Shown here: positions 23,968 through 33,086 of the stretch, piece by piece
How positions within the stretch are numbered: position 1 is the first letter of the stretch
Layout: each line of letters starts with the position of its first letter
Assembly (NCBI GenBank): GCA_035656635.1
Contig: DASRSD010000078.1
Location: 1 to 39,156, forward strand
DNA: 39,156 nucleotides
Source of the DNA: Pirellulales bacterium
GTDB taxonomy: Bacteria; Planctomycetota; Planctomycetia; Pirellulales; JADZDJ01
Reading direction: 5' to 3'
Notes under the pieces: generated by a model
What the model was told of the DNA's origin: nothing
Database searches by the model: none
The model's input: the letters and a program-made list of their open reading frames with translations, nothing else
Made by a program: the position numbers and the translations under genes

Positions 23968-24399
23968 ATGTTGAAAATTAGAAACATTTGTGGCTTGACC
24001 GCCGCGGCGCTGGTGCTGCTGGCTGGATTGGCAAACGTGAGCGCTGCCCAAAGCACCCCGGTTAAGAACGCCTCGCTCAACTCCAGTGGCGACTGCTGCC
24101 AAACCGCTCCCACGCCGGCGCCCGCCTGCACAACCTATAAGCCGTGCATCACCTATCGCGGTTGTTGCGATTGCTGTGGGCCGAAAGTCAGCCAGGTGCT
24201 GAAAGTGAAAGATCCGGGCGATTGCTGCTGCAACAGCCTGGCCGAAATTCCAGTGTGCTTGCCGGCGTGCTGCAAAAATCCGTGCGTGAGTTGCAAGTGC
24301 GGATTGTTAGGCCGCGGCGTGGTAACGTACTCCTACGATTGCTGCTGCGTCACCGTAATTTTCACACGCTGCGGCGATGTGATTGTGCGCTACAGCTAA
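23968..24399 (+). CDS. Small secreted cysteine-rich protein
   Basis: The product has 143 residues from ATG 23968, with GAGGAG 7 bases upstream. A clear signal peptide (MLKIRN, then hydrophobic GLTAAALVLLAGLANVSAAQ) should be cleaved after VSAA or SAA. The mature part of about 115 residues holds 21 cysteines, many in CC or CCC clusters (GDCC, GCCDCCG, GDCCC, PACCKNPC, YDCCC), so it may be a disulfide-stabilised or metal-binding exported protein. It ends VTVIFTRCGDVIVRYS, a beta-type segment. A longer frame from 23896 adds residues before the signal and is unlikely. Cys-rich small exported proteins are frequent in planctomycetes, but I do not recognise a named family. Confidence 0.75.
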   Translation: MLKIRNICGLTAAALVLLAGLANVSAAQSTPVKNASLNSSGDCCQTAPTPAPACTTYKPCITYRGCCDCCGPKVSQVLKVKDPGDCCCNSLAEIPVCLPACCKNPCVSCKCGLLGRGVVTYSYDCCCVTVIFTRCGDVIVRYS

Positions 24400-24479
24400 G
24401 CCGGTAATCGCTTTCACTACAGAAACCACCTGGCGGCTGAATGAGATAGCGCCGGCGCCAATTTAAAAATCTGCACTGC

Positions 24480-25871
24480 TTAAAAATCCGCGCTACCCGG
24501 CGTGCGGGGAAAGGGAATTACATCGCGAATGTTTCCCATTCCCGTGACAAATTGCAAAATTCGCTCCAGCCCGAGTCCAAAGCCGGAATGCGGCACGGTG
24601 CCATAGCGCCGCAAATCGAGATACCACCAATACGGCTCCGGGTTTAATCCCTGTTCTTGCATTCGTTGCTGGAGCACGTCGAGCCGTTCTTCACGCTGGC
24701 TGCCGCCAATAATTTCGCCCACGCCGGGCATTAAAATATCCATGGCCCGAACCGTTTTTCCATCGTCGTTCACGCGCATGTAAAAAGGCTTAATGCTGCG
24801 CGGATAATCGAACAAAATCACCGGGCTTTTGAATTCCTGCTCCGTCAGCCAGCGTTCGTGCTCGGCCTGCAAATCGTTTCCCCAGGTGACGGGAAATTCA
24901 AAGGTTTGGCCCGATTTCATCAATCGTTCCACGGCTTCCGTATAGGACAGCCGCACGAACTGGCTGCTGACAATGTGTTCCAGCGTGCCCCGCACGGTTT
25001 TATCAATCCGCTCGTGAAAAAACTGCATTTCTTCCGGGCAGTTTTTCAGCAAATCGGCCAGAATGTGCTTGATAAATTCTTCGGCCAACTGCATGTTGTC
25101 GGGCAATTCGTAAAACGCCATTTCCGGCTCAACCATCCAAAATTCTGCCAAATGGCGTGAAGTGTTGGAATTTTCCGCCCGAAACGTGGGCCCAAACGTG
25201 TAGATTTTTCCCAGTCCGCAAGCATAAGCCTCGCCGTTAAGTTGTCCGCTGACGGTGAGATAAGCGGCACGCTGAAAAAAATCTTGCGCGTAATCGACCG
25301 CCGCTTCTTTCCGCGGCAACTTGTTCAAATCGAGAGTGGTGACTTTGAACATGGCCCCGGCCCCTTCGCAATCGCTGGCGGTAATGATGGGCGTGTGCAA
25401 GTAAATGAATCCGCGCGCTTGAAAGAATTGGTGAATGGCCCAACTCACGCGATTTCGCACCCGGGCCACGGCCCCAAACGAATTTGTGCGGGGCCGCAAA
25501 TGCGCAATGGTGCGTAGAAACTCGAACGAGTGTCCTTTCTTCTGCAAGGGATAGCTTTCGGCATCGGCCAGGCCGTGAACGGTCACTTTTGCGGCAGCCA
25601 CCTCGGTCGATTGCCCTTTGCCTTGCGAGGCCTTCACTTCCCCTTCGATGGTCACACTGCAACCGGGGGAAAGATGTTTGATTTCGTTCTCGTAATTTGC
25701 CAATTTGGCATCGGCGACAATTTGAATGTTGCCCTGACACGAGCCATCGTTCAATTCCAAAAAAGAAAAGCCCCCTTTGCTGTCACGGCGAGTGCGAACC
25801 CAGCCCGACAACCGCACCTGGCGGCCAATGGCCTCCGTTTTTCGCGCCGCCGCAACGCTGATGGTTTCCAT
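24480..25871 (-). CDS. asnS: Asparagine-tRNA ligase
   Basis: The 463-residue class IIb aminoacyl-tRNA synthetase charges tRNA-Asn. The N-terminal OB-fold anticodon-binding domain contains [26 protein letters not shown]. Motif 1 is in [25 protein letters not shown], read in two parts. Motif 2 is the [21 protein letters not shown] region, and motif 3 is [15 protein letters not shown] followed by [11 protein letters not shown]. The pattern [11 protein letters not shown] fits asparaginyl rather than aspartyl enzymes. ATG 25871 has GGAGG about 4 bases upstream, and an A/T-rich TATATAAAAT lies about 30 bases further. It is 66 bases downstream of trxB and could share its transcript. Confidence 0.96.
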   Translation of the reverse strand: METISVAAARKTEAIGRQVRLSGWVRTRRDSKGGFSFLELNDGSCQGNIQIVADAKLANYENEIKHLSPGCSVTIEGEVKASQGKGQSTEVAAAKVTVHGLADAESYPLQKKGHSFEFLRTIAHLRPRTNSFGAVARVRNRVSWAIHQFFQARGFIYLHTPIITASDCEGAGAMFKVTTLDLNKLPRKEAAVDYAQDFFQRAAYLTVSGQLNGEAYACGLGKIYTFGPTFRAENSNTSRHLAEFWMVEPEMAFYELPDNMQLAEEFIKHILADLLKNCPEEMQFFHERIDKTVRGTLEHIVSSQFVRLSYTEAVERLMKSGQTFEFPVTWGNDLQAEHERWLTEQEFKSPVILFDYPRSIKPFYMRVNDDGKTVRAMDILMPGVGEIIGGSQREERLDVLQQRMQEQGLNPEPYWWYLDLRRYGTVPHSGFGLGLERILQFVTGMGNIRDVIPFPRTPGSADF

Positions 25872-25937
25872 GGTTCCTCCGTGATTGCGGTCAATTTTAT
25901 ATAGCGCTCGCCTGTCGGCTCGCGGCTAAACGCTTGC

Positions 25938-27002
25938 TCAATGAATACCCTTGGCCGAAAGCCAACGTTCGGCATCAAGTGCAGCCATGCAACCAGTGCC
26001 GGCGGAGGTAATGGCCTGGCGATAATAATCGTCGGCCACGTCGCCCGCGGCGAATACGCCCTCGACACTGGTGTCCGTTCGAAATCGCGTGGTCCATTGG
26101 ATGTAACCTTTTTCGTTGGTCACCACTTGGCCTTTTAAGAATGCCGTATTGGGCGTGTGGCCAATCGCTAAAAACACGCCGCTGGCGGGCAATTCTTTGT
26201 GGGCCGCATCGCATTTTTCTGCATCGGTGCAACGCAGCCGCACGCCGGTGACGCCGTCTTTATCGTTGCCCACCACTTCCGCCAATTCGTGATTCCACTC
26301 CAGGTGAATTTTCTCGTTATCCATGGCTCGCTCTTGCATAATTTTGCTGGCTCGGAGCTTATCGCGGCGGTGGACCATATGCACTTTGGAAGCATACTTG
26401 GTGAGATAGGTAGCTTCCTCGACGGCCGAATCGCCGCCGCCAATCACGATCAGCGGCTTATTGCGGAAACGCGGCAAGGCGCCATCGCACACCGCACAAG
26501 CGCTGACGCCCCGGTTTTTGAACTTTTCCTCCGAGGGCAGACCCAAATAATTGGCACGCGCGCCGGTGGCGATAATTAGCGTGTGTGCTTCGGTCTGCAT
26601 TTTTTCGAGTGAGTGAATGACAAACGGGCGGTGTTTCAAATCAACTTCCACTACGTCGTCGGTAATGATGCGCGTGCCGAAGTTGAACGCTTGTTGCCGC
26701 ATCAATTCCATCAGCTCCGGCCCAGTCACGGCGTGCTTTTCCTCCAGCACGTTCAAATATTGCAACCGTTCCGGCGATAAGGCGGTGCCGACGAAGTGCT
26801 TTAGCTCTCCGGAAGGAAAGCCGGCATAATTTTCCACTTCGGTCGTCAAGGCCAACTGACCCAGCGGCAAGGTGCCATTCAGGCGATTTTCTTCTGTGAC
26901 GGCACCTTCAAAAACCAGCGGCTTAAGTTCCGCTCGGGCCGCATAAATGGCTGCCGACCAAGCGGCCGGTCCACTGCCAATAATCACAACTTTTTCCGCC
27001 AC
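25938..27002 (-). CDS. trxB: Thioredoxin reductase (NADPH)
   Basis: This 354-residue FAD flavoprotein reduces thioredoxin with NADPH. FAD binding is shown by [20 protein letters not shown] and by [23 protein letters not shown], in parts. The redox-active disulfide is CAVC (C169 and C172), and NADPH binding is by [20 protein letters not shown] followed by HRRDKLRAS. It is longer than the usual 310-320 residues. An extra segment at about 65-95 ([20 protein letters not shown]...) sits between FAD motifs and may be a lineage-specific insertion. The start is GTG at 27002 with AAGGAG 7 bases upstream. Confidence 0.95.
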   Translation of the reverse strand: MAEKVVIIGSGPAAWSAAIYAARAELKPLVFEGAVTEENRLNGTLPLGQLALTTEVENYAGFPSGELKHFVGTALSPERLQYLNVLEEKHAVTGPELMELMRQQAFNFGTRIITDDVVEVDLKHRPFVIHSLEKMQTEAHTLIIATGARANYLGLPSEEKFKNRGVSACAVCDGALPRFRNKPLIVIGGGDSAVEEATYLTKYASKVHMVHRRDKLRASKIMQERAMDNEKIHLEWNHELAEVVGNDKDGVTGVRLRCTDAEKCDAAHKELPASGVFLAIGHTPNTAFLKGQVVTNEKGYIQWTTRFRTDTSVEGVFAAGDVADDYYRQAITSAGTGCMAALDAERWLSAKGIH

Positions 27003-27020
27003 AGGTTAGCTCCTTCGCAA

Positions 27021-27026
27021 ATTATA
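27021..27026 (-). promoter_or_regulatory. Candidate -10 element of trxB
   Basis: On the minus strand TATAAT lies about 19 bases before the trxB GTG. The -35 position falls inside the adjacent dispersed repeat (27031-27057) and reads GACTCC, a poor match. Either the promoter depends on another factor, or the repeat has replaced the original -35. Confidence 0.35.
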
Positions 27027-27030
27027 TTGA

Positions 27031-27193
27031 ACCGCAGAGACACGGAGTCGCGGAGAATACATTTATGTTCTTCAAGCCGGCAATTATAGGGAACTCCGTC
27101 AAGGCGTCCACCGGCATTCAACTTGTCGCAAGCGAATGGGTCGGTTATTCTGTCGACGGAGTGGTTTTCTCTGTGTCTCCGCGTCTCTGCGGT
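27031..27193. repeat. Head-to-head dispersed repeats between trxB and cstA
   Basis: Left arm 27031-27057 begins ACCGCAGAGACACGGAG. Right arm 27167-27193 reads ACCGCAGAGACGCGGAG on the opposite strand, and both continue to GAGAA. About 110 bases lie between. Repeats of this CCGCAGAGACACGGAG type occur in many unrelated bacteria. The arms abut the trxB -10 on one side and end about 31 bases before cstA on the other. Confidence 0.7.
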
Positions 27194-27224
27194 GAATTCT
27201 TCCGTCTGAACGAAAGTCGATTGA

Positions 27225-29336
27225 ATGCACGCCATGCCGGTGATGATTGTCGTTCTGTGCTGTTTAGCGATTGCATTTCGCTTCTACAGCAAATTTCTGG
27301 CCAGGAAAGTTGCCGTGCTGGACGACAGCCGCGTGACGCCGGCCCATACCATGTATGACGGCCAAAATTACGATCCCACGAACAAATGGGTATTGTTCGG
27401 CCATCATTTTGCCGCAATTTCCGGCGCGGGTCCACTGATTGGGCCCGTGCTGGCGATTCAATTTGGATATTTGCCGGGCCTGATTTGGATTGTCGTGGGC
27501 GTCTGCCTGGCCGGCGCTGTGCAAGACATGCTGGTGCTGGCCGCAAGTGTGCGGCATGGCGGTAAATCTCTAGCCGAAATTGCCCGCACGGAAATTGGCC
27601 GCGTGGCCGGAAACACCGCTTCCATCACGATTTTATTCGTGGTCATCGTGGCACTGGCCGGGCTGGGGATTGTGGTGGTGAAGGCGCTCGGGGGCGATCA
27701 AATCCAGTTCCCTCCGGACGCCGTCGTTATACTTCCGCCCAATTCGTCTCTGGAAACGTCGAGCGATGGCACCACGGACTTCGGCAAAGTGCCAGCGGGA
27801 GCGATCGTCAAGTATGCGGATGGGACGGAAGTCATTCGCAGCGAGAGTTTCAAAATCTCCGCGCCTGCGGCGACTGAGACGCCGCCGTTCGGACTGCACA
27901 ATGGCAAGCTGTATCCTTGGAAGCAAAACGTCCCTGGCAGTTCCTGGGGCACATTCACCATTGCCTGCACCATTCCCATCGCCCTGTTCGTGGGACTGTA
28001 CATGTACAAGCTGCGAAAGGGAAAAATTGTGGAAGCGTCGCTCATTGGCGCGGCGGCCACCATCGGCGTGACGGTGGCGGGCGCACTCATTCCCGGTTCG
28101 GCATGGGAGCGGTTTTTTTCGCTCTCACGGGAAGAGACGATTATTGCACTGTGCAGTTATGGCTTTATTGCCTCGGTGCTGCCGGTGTGGCTGCTGCTTT
28201 GTCCCCGCGATTATTTATCGAGCTTTCTGAAAATCGGCACGGTGGGTCTGCTCGTCACGGCGGTGATTGTGGCCAATCCGCAATTGCAGGCTCCCGCCGT
28301 CAATCCACAATTTGCCGGCGGCGGCGGACCCAATTTGAACGGCCCCATATTCCCGTTCTGCTTTATTTGCATTATGTGCGGAGCCATTTCCGGATTTCAC
28401 GCGCTGGTGTCGTCCGGCACCACGCCCAAAATGATTTCGAAAGAATCGCACGTGCGGGTGATTGGGTACGGTTCGATGCTGATCGAAGGCTTGGTCGCCG
28501 TGATCGCTTTGATTGCCGCTGCCTCGATGCCGCAGGGAGATTATTGGGCCATCAACATCGACTTGGCCCGCGCTCCGCAGTTTGCCAATCAATTGGCCGC
28601 CCTGGATGCCAATCACGACAATTTGTCACAAATCGAACAGCAAGTGGGGGGCGAATCGCTCCGCGGGCGCACCGGCGGAGCGGTCACCCTGGCCGTGGGC
28701 ATGTCGGAAATTTTTACCCAGGCCATGCACCGTGTGGCGGGCGATGCCGTCAGTCTCGATGCGGTGAAAAAGTACTGGTACCACTTCGCCATCATGTTCG
28801 AGGCGTTATTTATCTTGACGACCATTGATGCCGGCACGCGAATTGCGAGGTTCTTGCTCCAAGAAGTGCTAGGCAAAATCTGGAAGCCGTTTGAACGAAC
28901 CGATTGGCTCCCCGGCGCTGTGATTGCCACGGCCGCAGTAACCGCCGGCTGGGGCGGTTTGATTTGGGCCGGCTCGATCGACACCATTTGGCCCATGTTT
29001 GGCATTGCAAATCAACTACTGGCTGTGATTGCACTCACGGCCGTTACTTCGTGGATCATCAATTCCGGCCGCGGGAAATACGCCGTTCTCACCATCTTGC
29101 CGATGCTGTTTGTGATATGCACAACCATGACGGCCAGTTACCAACTCATGGCCGGACGGTTCCGCAATGATTGGCTCGACGGCTGGGCGCGAAACAATTA
29201 CGGGCTCATGATCAAAGGCTGCCTGAACATGGCGCTAACGCTGTTCATGATGGCCGCTGTAATGACCATTTTGCTGCAGGCGGTGACACGGTGGATCAAC
29301 TACTCACGGGCCCAAAGCGCACGCCTGAAGCGATAA
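27225..29336 (+). CDS. cstA: Carbon starvation protein A (CstA-type peptide/pyruvate transporter)
   Basis: The 703-residue multi-pass inner-membrane protein is close in length to E. coli CstA. Conserved CstA phrases are DDSRVTPAHTMYDGQNY, TNKWVLFGHHFAAISGAGPL, IGPVLAIQFGYLPG, FHALVSSGTTPKM and the C-terminal WPMFGIANQLLAVIAL. Family members import peptides or pyruvate during carbon limitation. An extra loop of about 60 residues around positions 160-230 (PPNSSLETSSDGTTDFG) is probably extracytoplasmic. An in-frame stop precedes ATG 27225, so this is the first possible start; ATG 27234 is an alternative. No ribosome site is evident. Confidence 0.93.
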   Translation: MHAMPVMIVVLCCLAIAFRFYSKFLARKVAVLDDSRVTPAHTMYDGQNYDPTNKWVLFGHHFAAISGAGPLIGPVLAIQFGYLPGLIWIVVGVCLAGAVQDMLVLAASVRHGGKSLAEIARTEIGRVAGNTASITILFVVIVALAGLGIVVVKALGGDQIQFPPDAVVILPPNSSLETSSDGTTDFGKVPAGAIVKYADGTEVIRSESFKISAPAATETPPFGLHNGKLYPWKQNVPGSSWGTFTIACTIPIALFVGLYMYKLRKGKIVEASLIGAAATIGVTVAGALIPGSAWERFFSLSREETIIALCSYGFIASVLPVWLLLCPRDYLSSFLKIGTVGLLVTAVIVANPQLQAPAVNPQFAGGGGPNLNGPIFPFCFICIMCGAISGFHALVSSGTTPKMISKESHVRVIGYGSMLIEGLVAVIALIAAASMPQGDYWAINIDLARAPQFANQLAALDANHDNLSQIEQQVGGESLRGRTGGAVTLAVGMSEIFTQAMHRVAGDAVSLDAVKKYWYHFAIMFEALFILTTIDAGTRIARFLLQEVLGKIWKPFERTDWLPGAVIATAAVTAGWGGLIWAGSIDTIWPMFGIANQLLAVIALTAVTSWIINSGRGKYAVLTILPMLFVICTTMTASYQLMAGRFRNDWLDGWARNNYGLMIKGCLNMALTLFMMAAVMTILLQAVTRWINYSRAQSARLKR

Positions 29337-29370
29337 ATCGGCCGCGGTTACTTATCACGGCCTGCTGTGG

Positions 29371-30501
29371 TCACTTTTTTTTCACAGGAACCTGGGCGGC
29401 GGGCTTGCCGGGTTGACCGGCTGCTGGGGAAGAAGCGGATGCCGATCCGCTGCCGGTCGTTTCGTTGGCGCCCGCTTTGGGCAGCGCGATCGCGGCCACC
29501 GGCTCATCAATGCGGATGGCTTTGCGGCCCTTGAACGCCCCGACCCGAGCATGATATTTGGCCACGCCTTCCACACTGATTGTAATTGGCGTGTTCACAT
29601 CTTTTTCCGTGGTGATAATATCGCCCACCCGCAGGCCGATTAAATCGCTGGTGGTAATTTTTGTGTCGGCCAGTTGCGCCACCAATTGCACGAGCGCGCC
29701 TCGCAAATTTTGACTGATCCGCTGGGTGCTTTCCGGCGTGGCACCACGCCGGCCATAGGCCACCCAACTGTTGGACGATAGTTTTTGCCCGATGCGCTCG
29801 ATCGAGTTGAAGGGAATACACAAATTCATCATGCCCCGCGCTTCCCCCAGCGTAATTTCAAAGCTGATGAGCACGATCACTTCGTTCGGTGGCACAATTT
29901 GCACCAGTTGCGGATTGCTTTCCACCCGTTCGACCGCCACGCGCAACTCGATGACGTTCATCCATGCCCGGCGAAATTCCTCCAAAAACAGTCCGGTAAT
30001 ACGGGCGACCAAGCGCAGCTCAATTTCGGTGAGAGGCCGCCGAGCCAGCGGCGTGGCATCTTTACCACCGCCCAACAGCCGATCAATAATCGGAAACAAA
30101 ATCGAGGGATTGATGTCGAGAATGAGATGCCCGTCGAGTGGCTCCGCCTTCAGCAAGTTGAAGCAGGTGGGATTTTCCAGACTGAACACAAACTCGCTAT
30201 AGGTGAGCTGATCGACGCTGGTTAGCTTTACCTCGACAATGCTGCGCAACAAGCCGGATAGCGCGGCCCCGTAGTTGCGGCTAAAACCCTCGTGCAGCGT
30301 TTGCAAGGCCCGCATTTGCTCCTTACCTACGCGTTCAGGCCGCTTGAAATCGTAAGGGACAATTTTTTCGCGCGGCCGGCCTTCTATGTCCGGCAAGGCC
30401 GATGGCGCGCCAGCCGGGGCAGCTTTTGCGCCGGAATTGCTGTCTGACTCCATTTGAGTCAGCAGTTTTTCGACATCGGCCTGACTGAGAACGTCGGTCA
30501 T
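29371..30501 (-). CDS. fliM: Flagellar motor switch protein FliM
   Basis: The 376-residue protein has the short N-terminal CheY-binding peptide LSQADVEKLL, then a polar linker. The middle CheC-like domain follows (YDFKRPERVGKEQMRALQTL, GFSRNYGAALSGLLRS, PLDGHLILDINPSILFPIID, LLGGG, LTEIELRLV). The C-terminal SpoA domain (about 265-335, LADTKITTSDLIGLRVGDII) is the part that pairs with FliN. The Ala/Gly/Ser/Pro tail ending VPVKKK is probably flexible. FliM forms the C-ring and reverses rotation on CheY-P binding. No other flagellar genes are in the window, so fliM is outside a flagellar operon here, 102 bases downstream of proA. Confidence 0.95.
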   Translation of the reverse strand: MTDVLSQADVEKLLTQMESDSNSGAKAAPAGAPSALPDIEGRPREKIVPYDFKRPERVGKEQMRALQTLHEGFSRNYGAALSGLLRSIVEVKLTSVDQLTYSEFVFSLENPTCFNLLKAEPLDGHLILDINPSILFPIIDRLLGGGKDATPLARRPLTEIELRLVARITGLFLEEFRRAWMNVIELRVAVERVESNPQLVQIVPPNEVIVLISFEITLGEARGMMNLCIPFNSIERIGQKLSSNSWVAYGRRGATPESTQRISQNLRGALVQLVAQLADTKITTSDLIGLRVGDIITTEKDVNTPITISVEGVAKYHARVGAFKGRKAIRIDEPVAAIALPKAGANETTGSGSASASSPAAGQPGKPAAQVPVKKK

Positions 30502-30577
30502 CCTTCGCCTCCATGCTTTGAAGGGGCGCAGACCGCGGGGTGAGGGACGAACAAGCTTGCGTCGGCATGGCTTGCTT

Positions 30578-30612
30578 CGATCCTCGACCCTCGATCCTGG
30601 TCCCTACTCTCT
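30578..30612. repeat. Heptamer array at the proA 3' end
   Basis: Five consecutive 7-mers are seen: CGATCCT, CGACCCT, CGATCCT, GGTCCCT, ACTCTCT. The proA stop (30604-30606) lies inside the array, so the repeat has supplied the end of the reading frame. The adjacent bases 30541-30577 contain CAAGCTTGC and GGCTTGCTTC words. Confidence 0.6.
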
Positions 30613-31878
30613 CACTTGTCCTGCACCGAGCACGACGTACTTGTAGCTGGTTAATTCCTTTAAACCACATGGCCCGCGAGCGTGAAATTTATCGGTGCTG
30701 ATGCCAATTTCCGCACCAAGGCCGAATTCGCCCCCGTCGTTGAACCGCGTACTGGCGTTGACCATGACGGCGGAACTGTCAACTTCCTCCGTGAATTGCG
30801 TGGCGGCCGAAAAATCGTCCGTAATAATTGCATCGGTATGGTGCGAGCCATCATGGTTGATGTGCCGGATGGCCTCTGCGAGGGACGATACTACACGGGC
30901 CGAAATAATTGGGCCAAGGTATTCCGCCGCGTAATCTTCCTCGGTGGCCGTTTTGGCTTGCGGAATGAACTCGCGCACCTTCGCGTCGCCGCGAATTTCG
31001 ATTCCCTTTTGTACCAGTGCCGCGCCGATGCGGGGCAGAAATTCCGCGGCCACGTCGGCATGCACCAGCAGCGATTCCGCCGCGTTGCAGACGCCCATCC
31101 GCTGGCATTTGGAGTTGATGGTAATACGCTGGGCCATGTCTAAATCGGCTGAGCGATCGACGTAGACGTGGCAGTTACCGGTGAAGTGTTTGATGACCGG
31201 CATGGTGGCCTCCTCGGCTACGCGGCGAATCAGGCTTTCGCCGCCGCGGGGAATGGCCACATCGATCCATTCGTGCAGGCGCAGAAAATGCCCCACTGCT
31301 TCCCGATCGGGTGTGTTCACCATTTGGACGGCATCCGATGGCAAGCCGACTTCGTCGAGCATCTGCCGTAGCAGTTTGACAATTGCGTAACTGCTGTGTG
31401 TGGCTTCTTTGCCGCCGCGCAAAATGACCGCGTTACCGCTGAACACGCAAATGGCCGCGGCATCGGCAGTGACATTCGGCCGCGATTCGTAAATGAAAAA
31501 CACCACGCCCAACGGCACGCGCACTTTGAGGACTTTGAGTCCATTGGGACGGACGGATGATTCCATCACCTCACCCACCGGATTGGGCAACATGGCAATC
31601 TGTTCCAGGGCAGCGGCGATGCTTTCGATGCGGGCCGGCGTGAGCTTCAAGCGGTCGATTTCGGCTTCGGTCAATCCAAAGCCGGGCGCGGCGGCCACGT
31701 CGAGCCGATTCGCTTCCAGAATTTCGGTGGCCCGCTGACGCATGACCTTGGCGGAACGACGCAGCCAATCGATTTTTTGCGCACCGGTGGCGCGGGCCAG
31801 CTCCGTGGATGCCGCTTTGGCGCGCTGCGCCACATCCAGGCAATAGGCTTTCAGATCAACCTTTTCAACGATGGCCAT
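30604..31878 (-). CDS. proA: Glutamate-5-semialdehyde dehydrogenase (gamma-glutamyl phosphate reductase)
   Basis: The 424-residue enzyme reduces gamma-glutamyl phosphate with NADPH to glutamate semialdehyde, the second step of proline synthesis. The ALDH-type fold is shown by [48 protein letters not shown] and [11 protein letters not shown]. The catalytic cysteine is C264 in [16 protein letters not shown]-terminal [18 protein letters not shown] and [15 protein letters not shown] are typical ProA. I chose ATG 31878 over an upstream in-frame ATG at 31932, since [12 protein letters not shown] is the normal N-terminus and the promoter at 31967-31995 leaves an 88-base leader. No proB is nearby. 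Confidence 0.96.
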   Translation of the reverse strand: MAIVEKVDLKAYCLDVAQRAKAASTELARATGAQKIDWLRRSAKVMRQRATEILEANRLDVAAAPGFGLTEAEIDRLKLTPARIESIAAALEQIAMLPNPVGEVMESSVRPNGLKVLKVRVPLGVVFFIYESRPNVTADAAAICVFSGNAVILRGGKEATHSSYAIVKLLRQMLDEVGLPSDAVQMVNTPDREAVGHFLRLHEWIDVAIPRGGESLIRRVAEEATMPVIKHFTGNCHVYVDRSADLDMAQRITINSKCQRMGVCNAAESLLVHADVAAEFLPRIGAALVQKGIEIRGDAKVREFIPQAKTATEEDYAAEYLGPIISARVVSSLAEAIRHINHDGSHHTDAIITDDFSAATQFTEEVDSSAVMVNASTRFNDGGEFGLGAEIGISTDKFHARGPCGLKELTSYKYVVLGAGQVRE

Positions 31879-31966
31879 GATACTTTTTGGCTCGTGGCAA
31901 CTTATTGCTGCAAAACAGTTTACGGCGGGCAATCTGCTTGCCGGCGCAGTTCAATGCGCTACCGGA

Positions 31967-31995
31967 AGTATCTCTGAAACTCCTATCAGAGTCAA
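31967..31995 (-). promoter_or_regulatory. Candidate promoter of proA
   Basis: On the minus strand TTGACT (31995-31990), a 17-base spacer and GATACT (31972-31967) form a good sigma-70-type promoter. It lies in the 209-base gap between folP and proA, so proA may have its own transcript. Nothing coding is seen in that gap. Confidence 0.55.
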
Positions 31996-32087
31996 CGTCG
32001 GAGCGATCGCGAAACGTCTTGTTTTAACGGTATTTGGCCCCTACCGGCGCTTTTCCATTGGCATCCACTGAGGCTGGGCCGTTACGA

Positions 32088-32972
32088 CTATTGAGCTTGT
32101 GTAGGTTGACCCCGATTCGTGCCAACCGCCTCGAACAGCATTAAAGCGTGTCTAACTTGAGCGACATCATGCACGCGCAGGATTTGCACGCTTTGTGCTG
32201 CCAGTGCGCACGACACGCCAATGCCGGCAGCGGTTCGATCAGCTCCTGTGCTCCCCAGCATGCCATTCAAAAAGCTTTTCCGCGAATGGCCAACAAGCAC
32301 CGGACAACCGAGTTCGTGCAGCCGCCAACAGTTGGCCAATAGCGTCAGGTTGTGCTGCGGCGTTTTTCCGAAGCCAATGCCGGGATCGAGGCAAATCCGA
32401 GACAATTCCATTCCGGCCGAAATTAAATGATCGCGCCGCTCCCGCAGAAAAGCAAACACTTCTGCGAAAACATTTCCGTAGTGTGGATTGTCCTGCATGG
32501 TTTGCGGCGTCCCCTGCATGTGCATTACGCAGATGCCGGCGCCGGTTTGGCAGACAACCTCCAATATTTTTGCATCGCCGCGCAAAGCCGTTACATCGTT
32601 GATAATTTCCGCGCCAACAGCCACGGCAGCGCTCGCCACGGCTGCTTTGGAGGTATCGATCGAGACAGGCACCTTCGCAAGTTTGCAAACCGCTTCGATA
32701 ACCGGCAGCACGCGGTCTAACTCGGTTTGTTGGCTCACGGGTTCGGCATACGGGCGTGTGCTTTCGCCGCCAATATCCAAAAGATCGGCCCCTTCGCTCA
32801 CGAGTTTTTGTGCGTGGGCAATGGCCGCTTGGGAATCGAGAAACTGCCCACCATCAGAAAAACTATCGGGTGTGACGTTCACAATGCCCATTAGCAGAGG
32901 ACGGCACGGCAGCTGCAAAGCGCGCGTGCGGAGCTGCCAAACGGCCGCACGTTTTGAAATAGATGGCTCCAT
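32088..32972 (-). CDS. folP: Dihydropteroate synthase
   Basis: The product has 294 residues from ATG 32972. It condenses p-aminobenzoate with the pterin pyrophosphate in folate synthesis and is the target of sulfonamides. TIM-barrel signatures are MGIVNVTPDSFSDGG, LLDIGGESTRPYAEPV, VPVSIDTSKAAVA, INDVTAL, LDPGIGFGKTPQHN and VLVGHSRKSFL. The frame can be extended to a TTG at 33023, but the extra 17 residues are not part of the family, so I chose the ATG. It is 114 bases downstream of lptE on the same strand and may be the end of that transcript. No other folate genes are adjacent. Confidence 0.95.
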   Translation of the reverse strand: MEPSISKRAAVWQLRTRALQLPCRPLLMGIVNVTPDSFSDGGQFLDSQAAIAHAQKLVSEGADLLDIGGESTRPYAEPVSQQTELDRVLPVIEAVCKLAKVPVSIDTSKAAVASAAVAVGAEIINDVTALRGDAKILEVVCQTGAGICVMHMQGTPQTMQDNPHYGNVFAEVFAFLRERRDHLISAGMELSRICLDPGIGFGKTPQHNLTLLANCWRLHELGCPVLVGHSRKSFLNGMLGSTGADRTAAGIGVSCALAAQSVQILRVHDVAQVRHALMLFEAVGTNRGQPTQAQ

Positions 32973-33086
32973 CAGATTGATGGTAGCACATCGGGCGGTG
33001 GCCAGCAGCACGCTATGCCGCAAGTCCGAATGGATTGCAGATCGGCGCCGAATCGGCAGGATCTATTCGTAGCAATCGATCACGGT

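Noticed and set aside
29337-29383. Intrinsic terminator after cstA using the T-run at 29376-29383
   Set aside because: The only stem (GGCCG/CGGCC) is 12 bases away from the T-run, which encodes the lysine tail of FliM; the fit is too poor.
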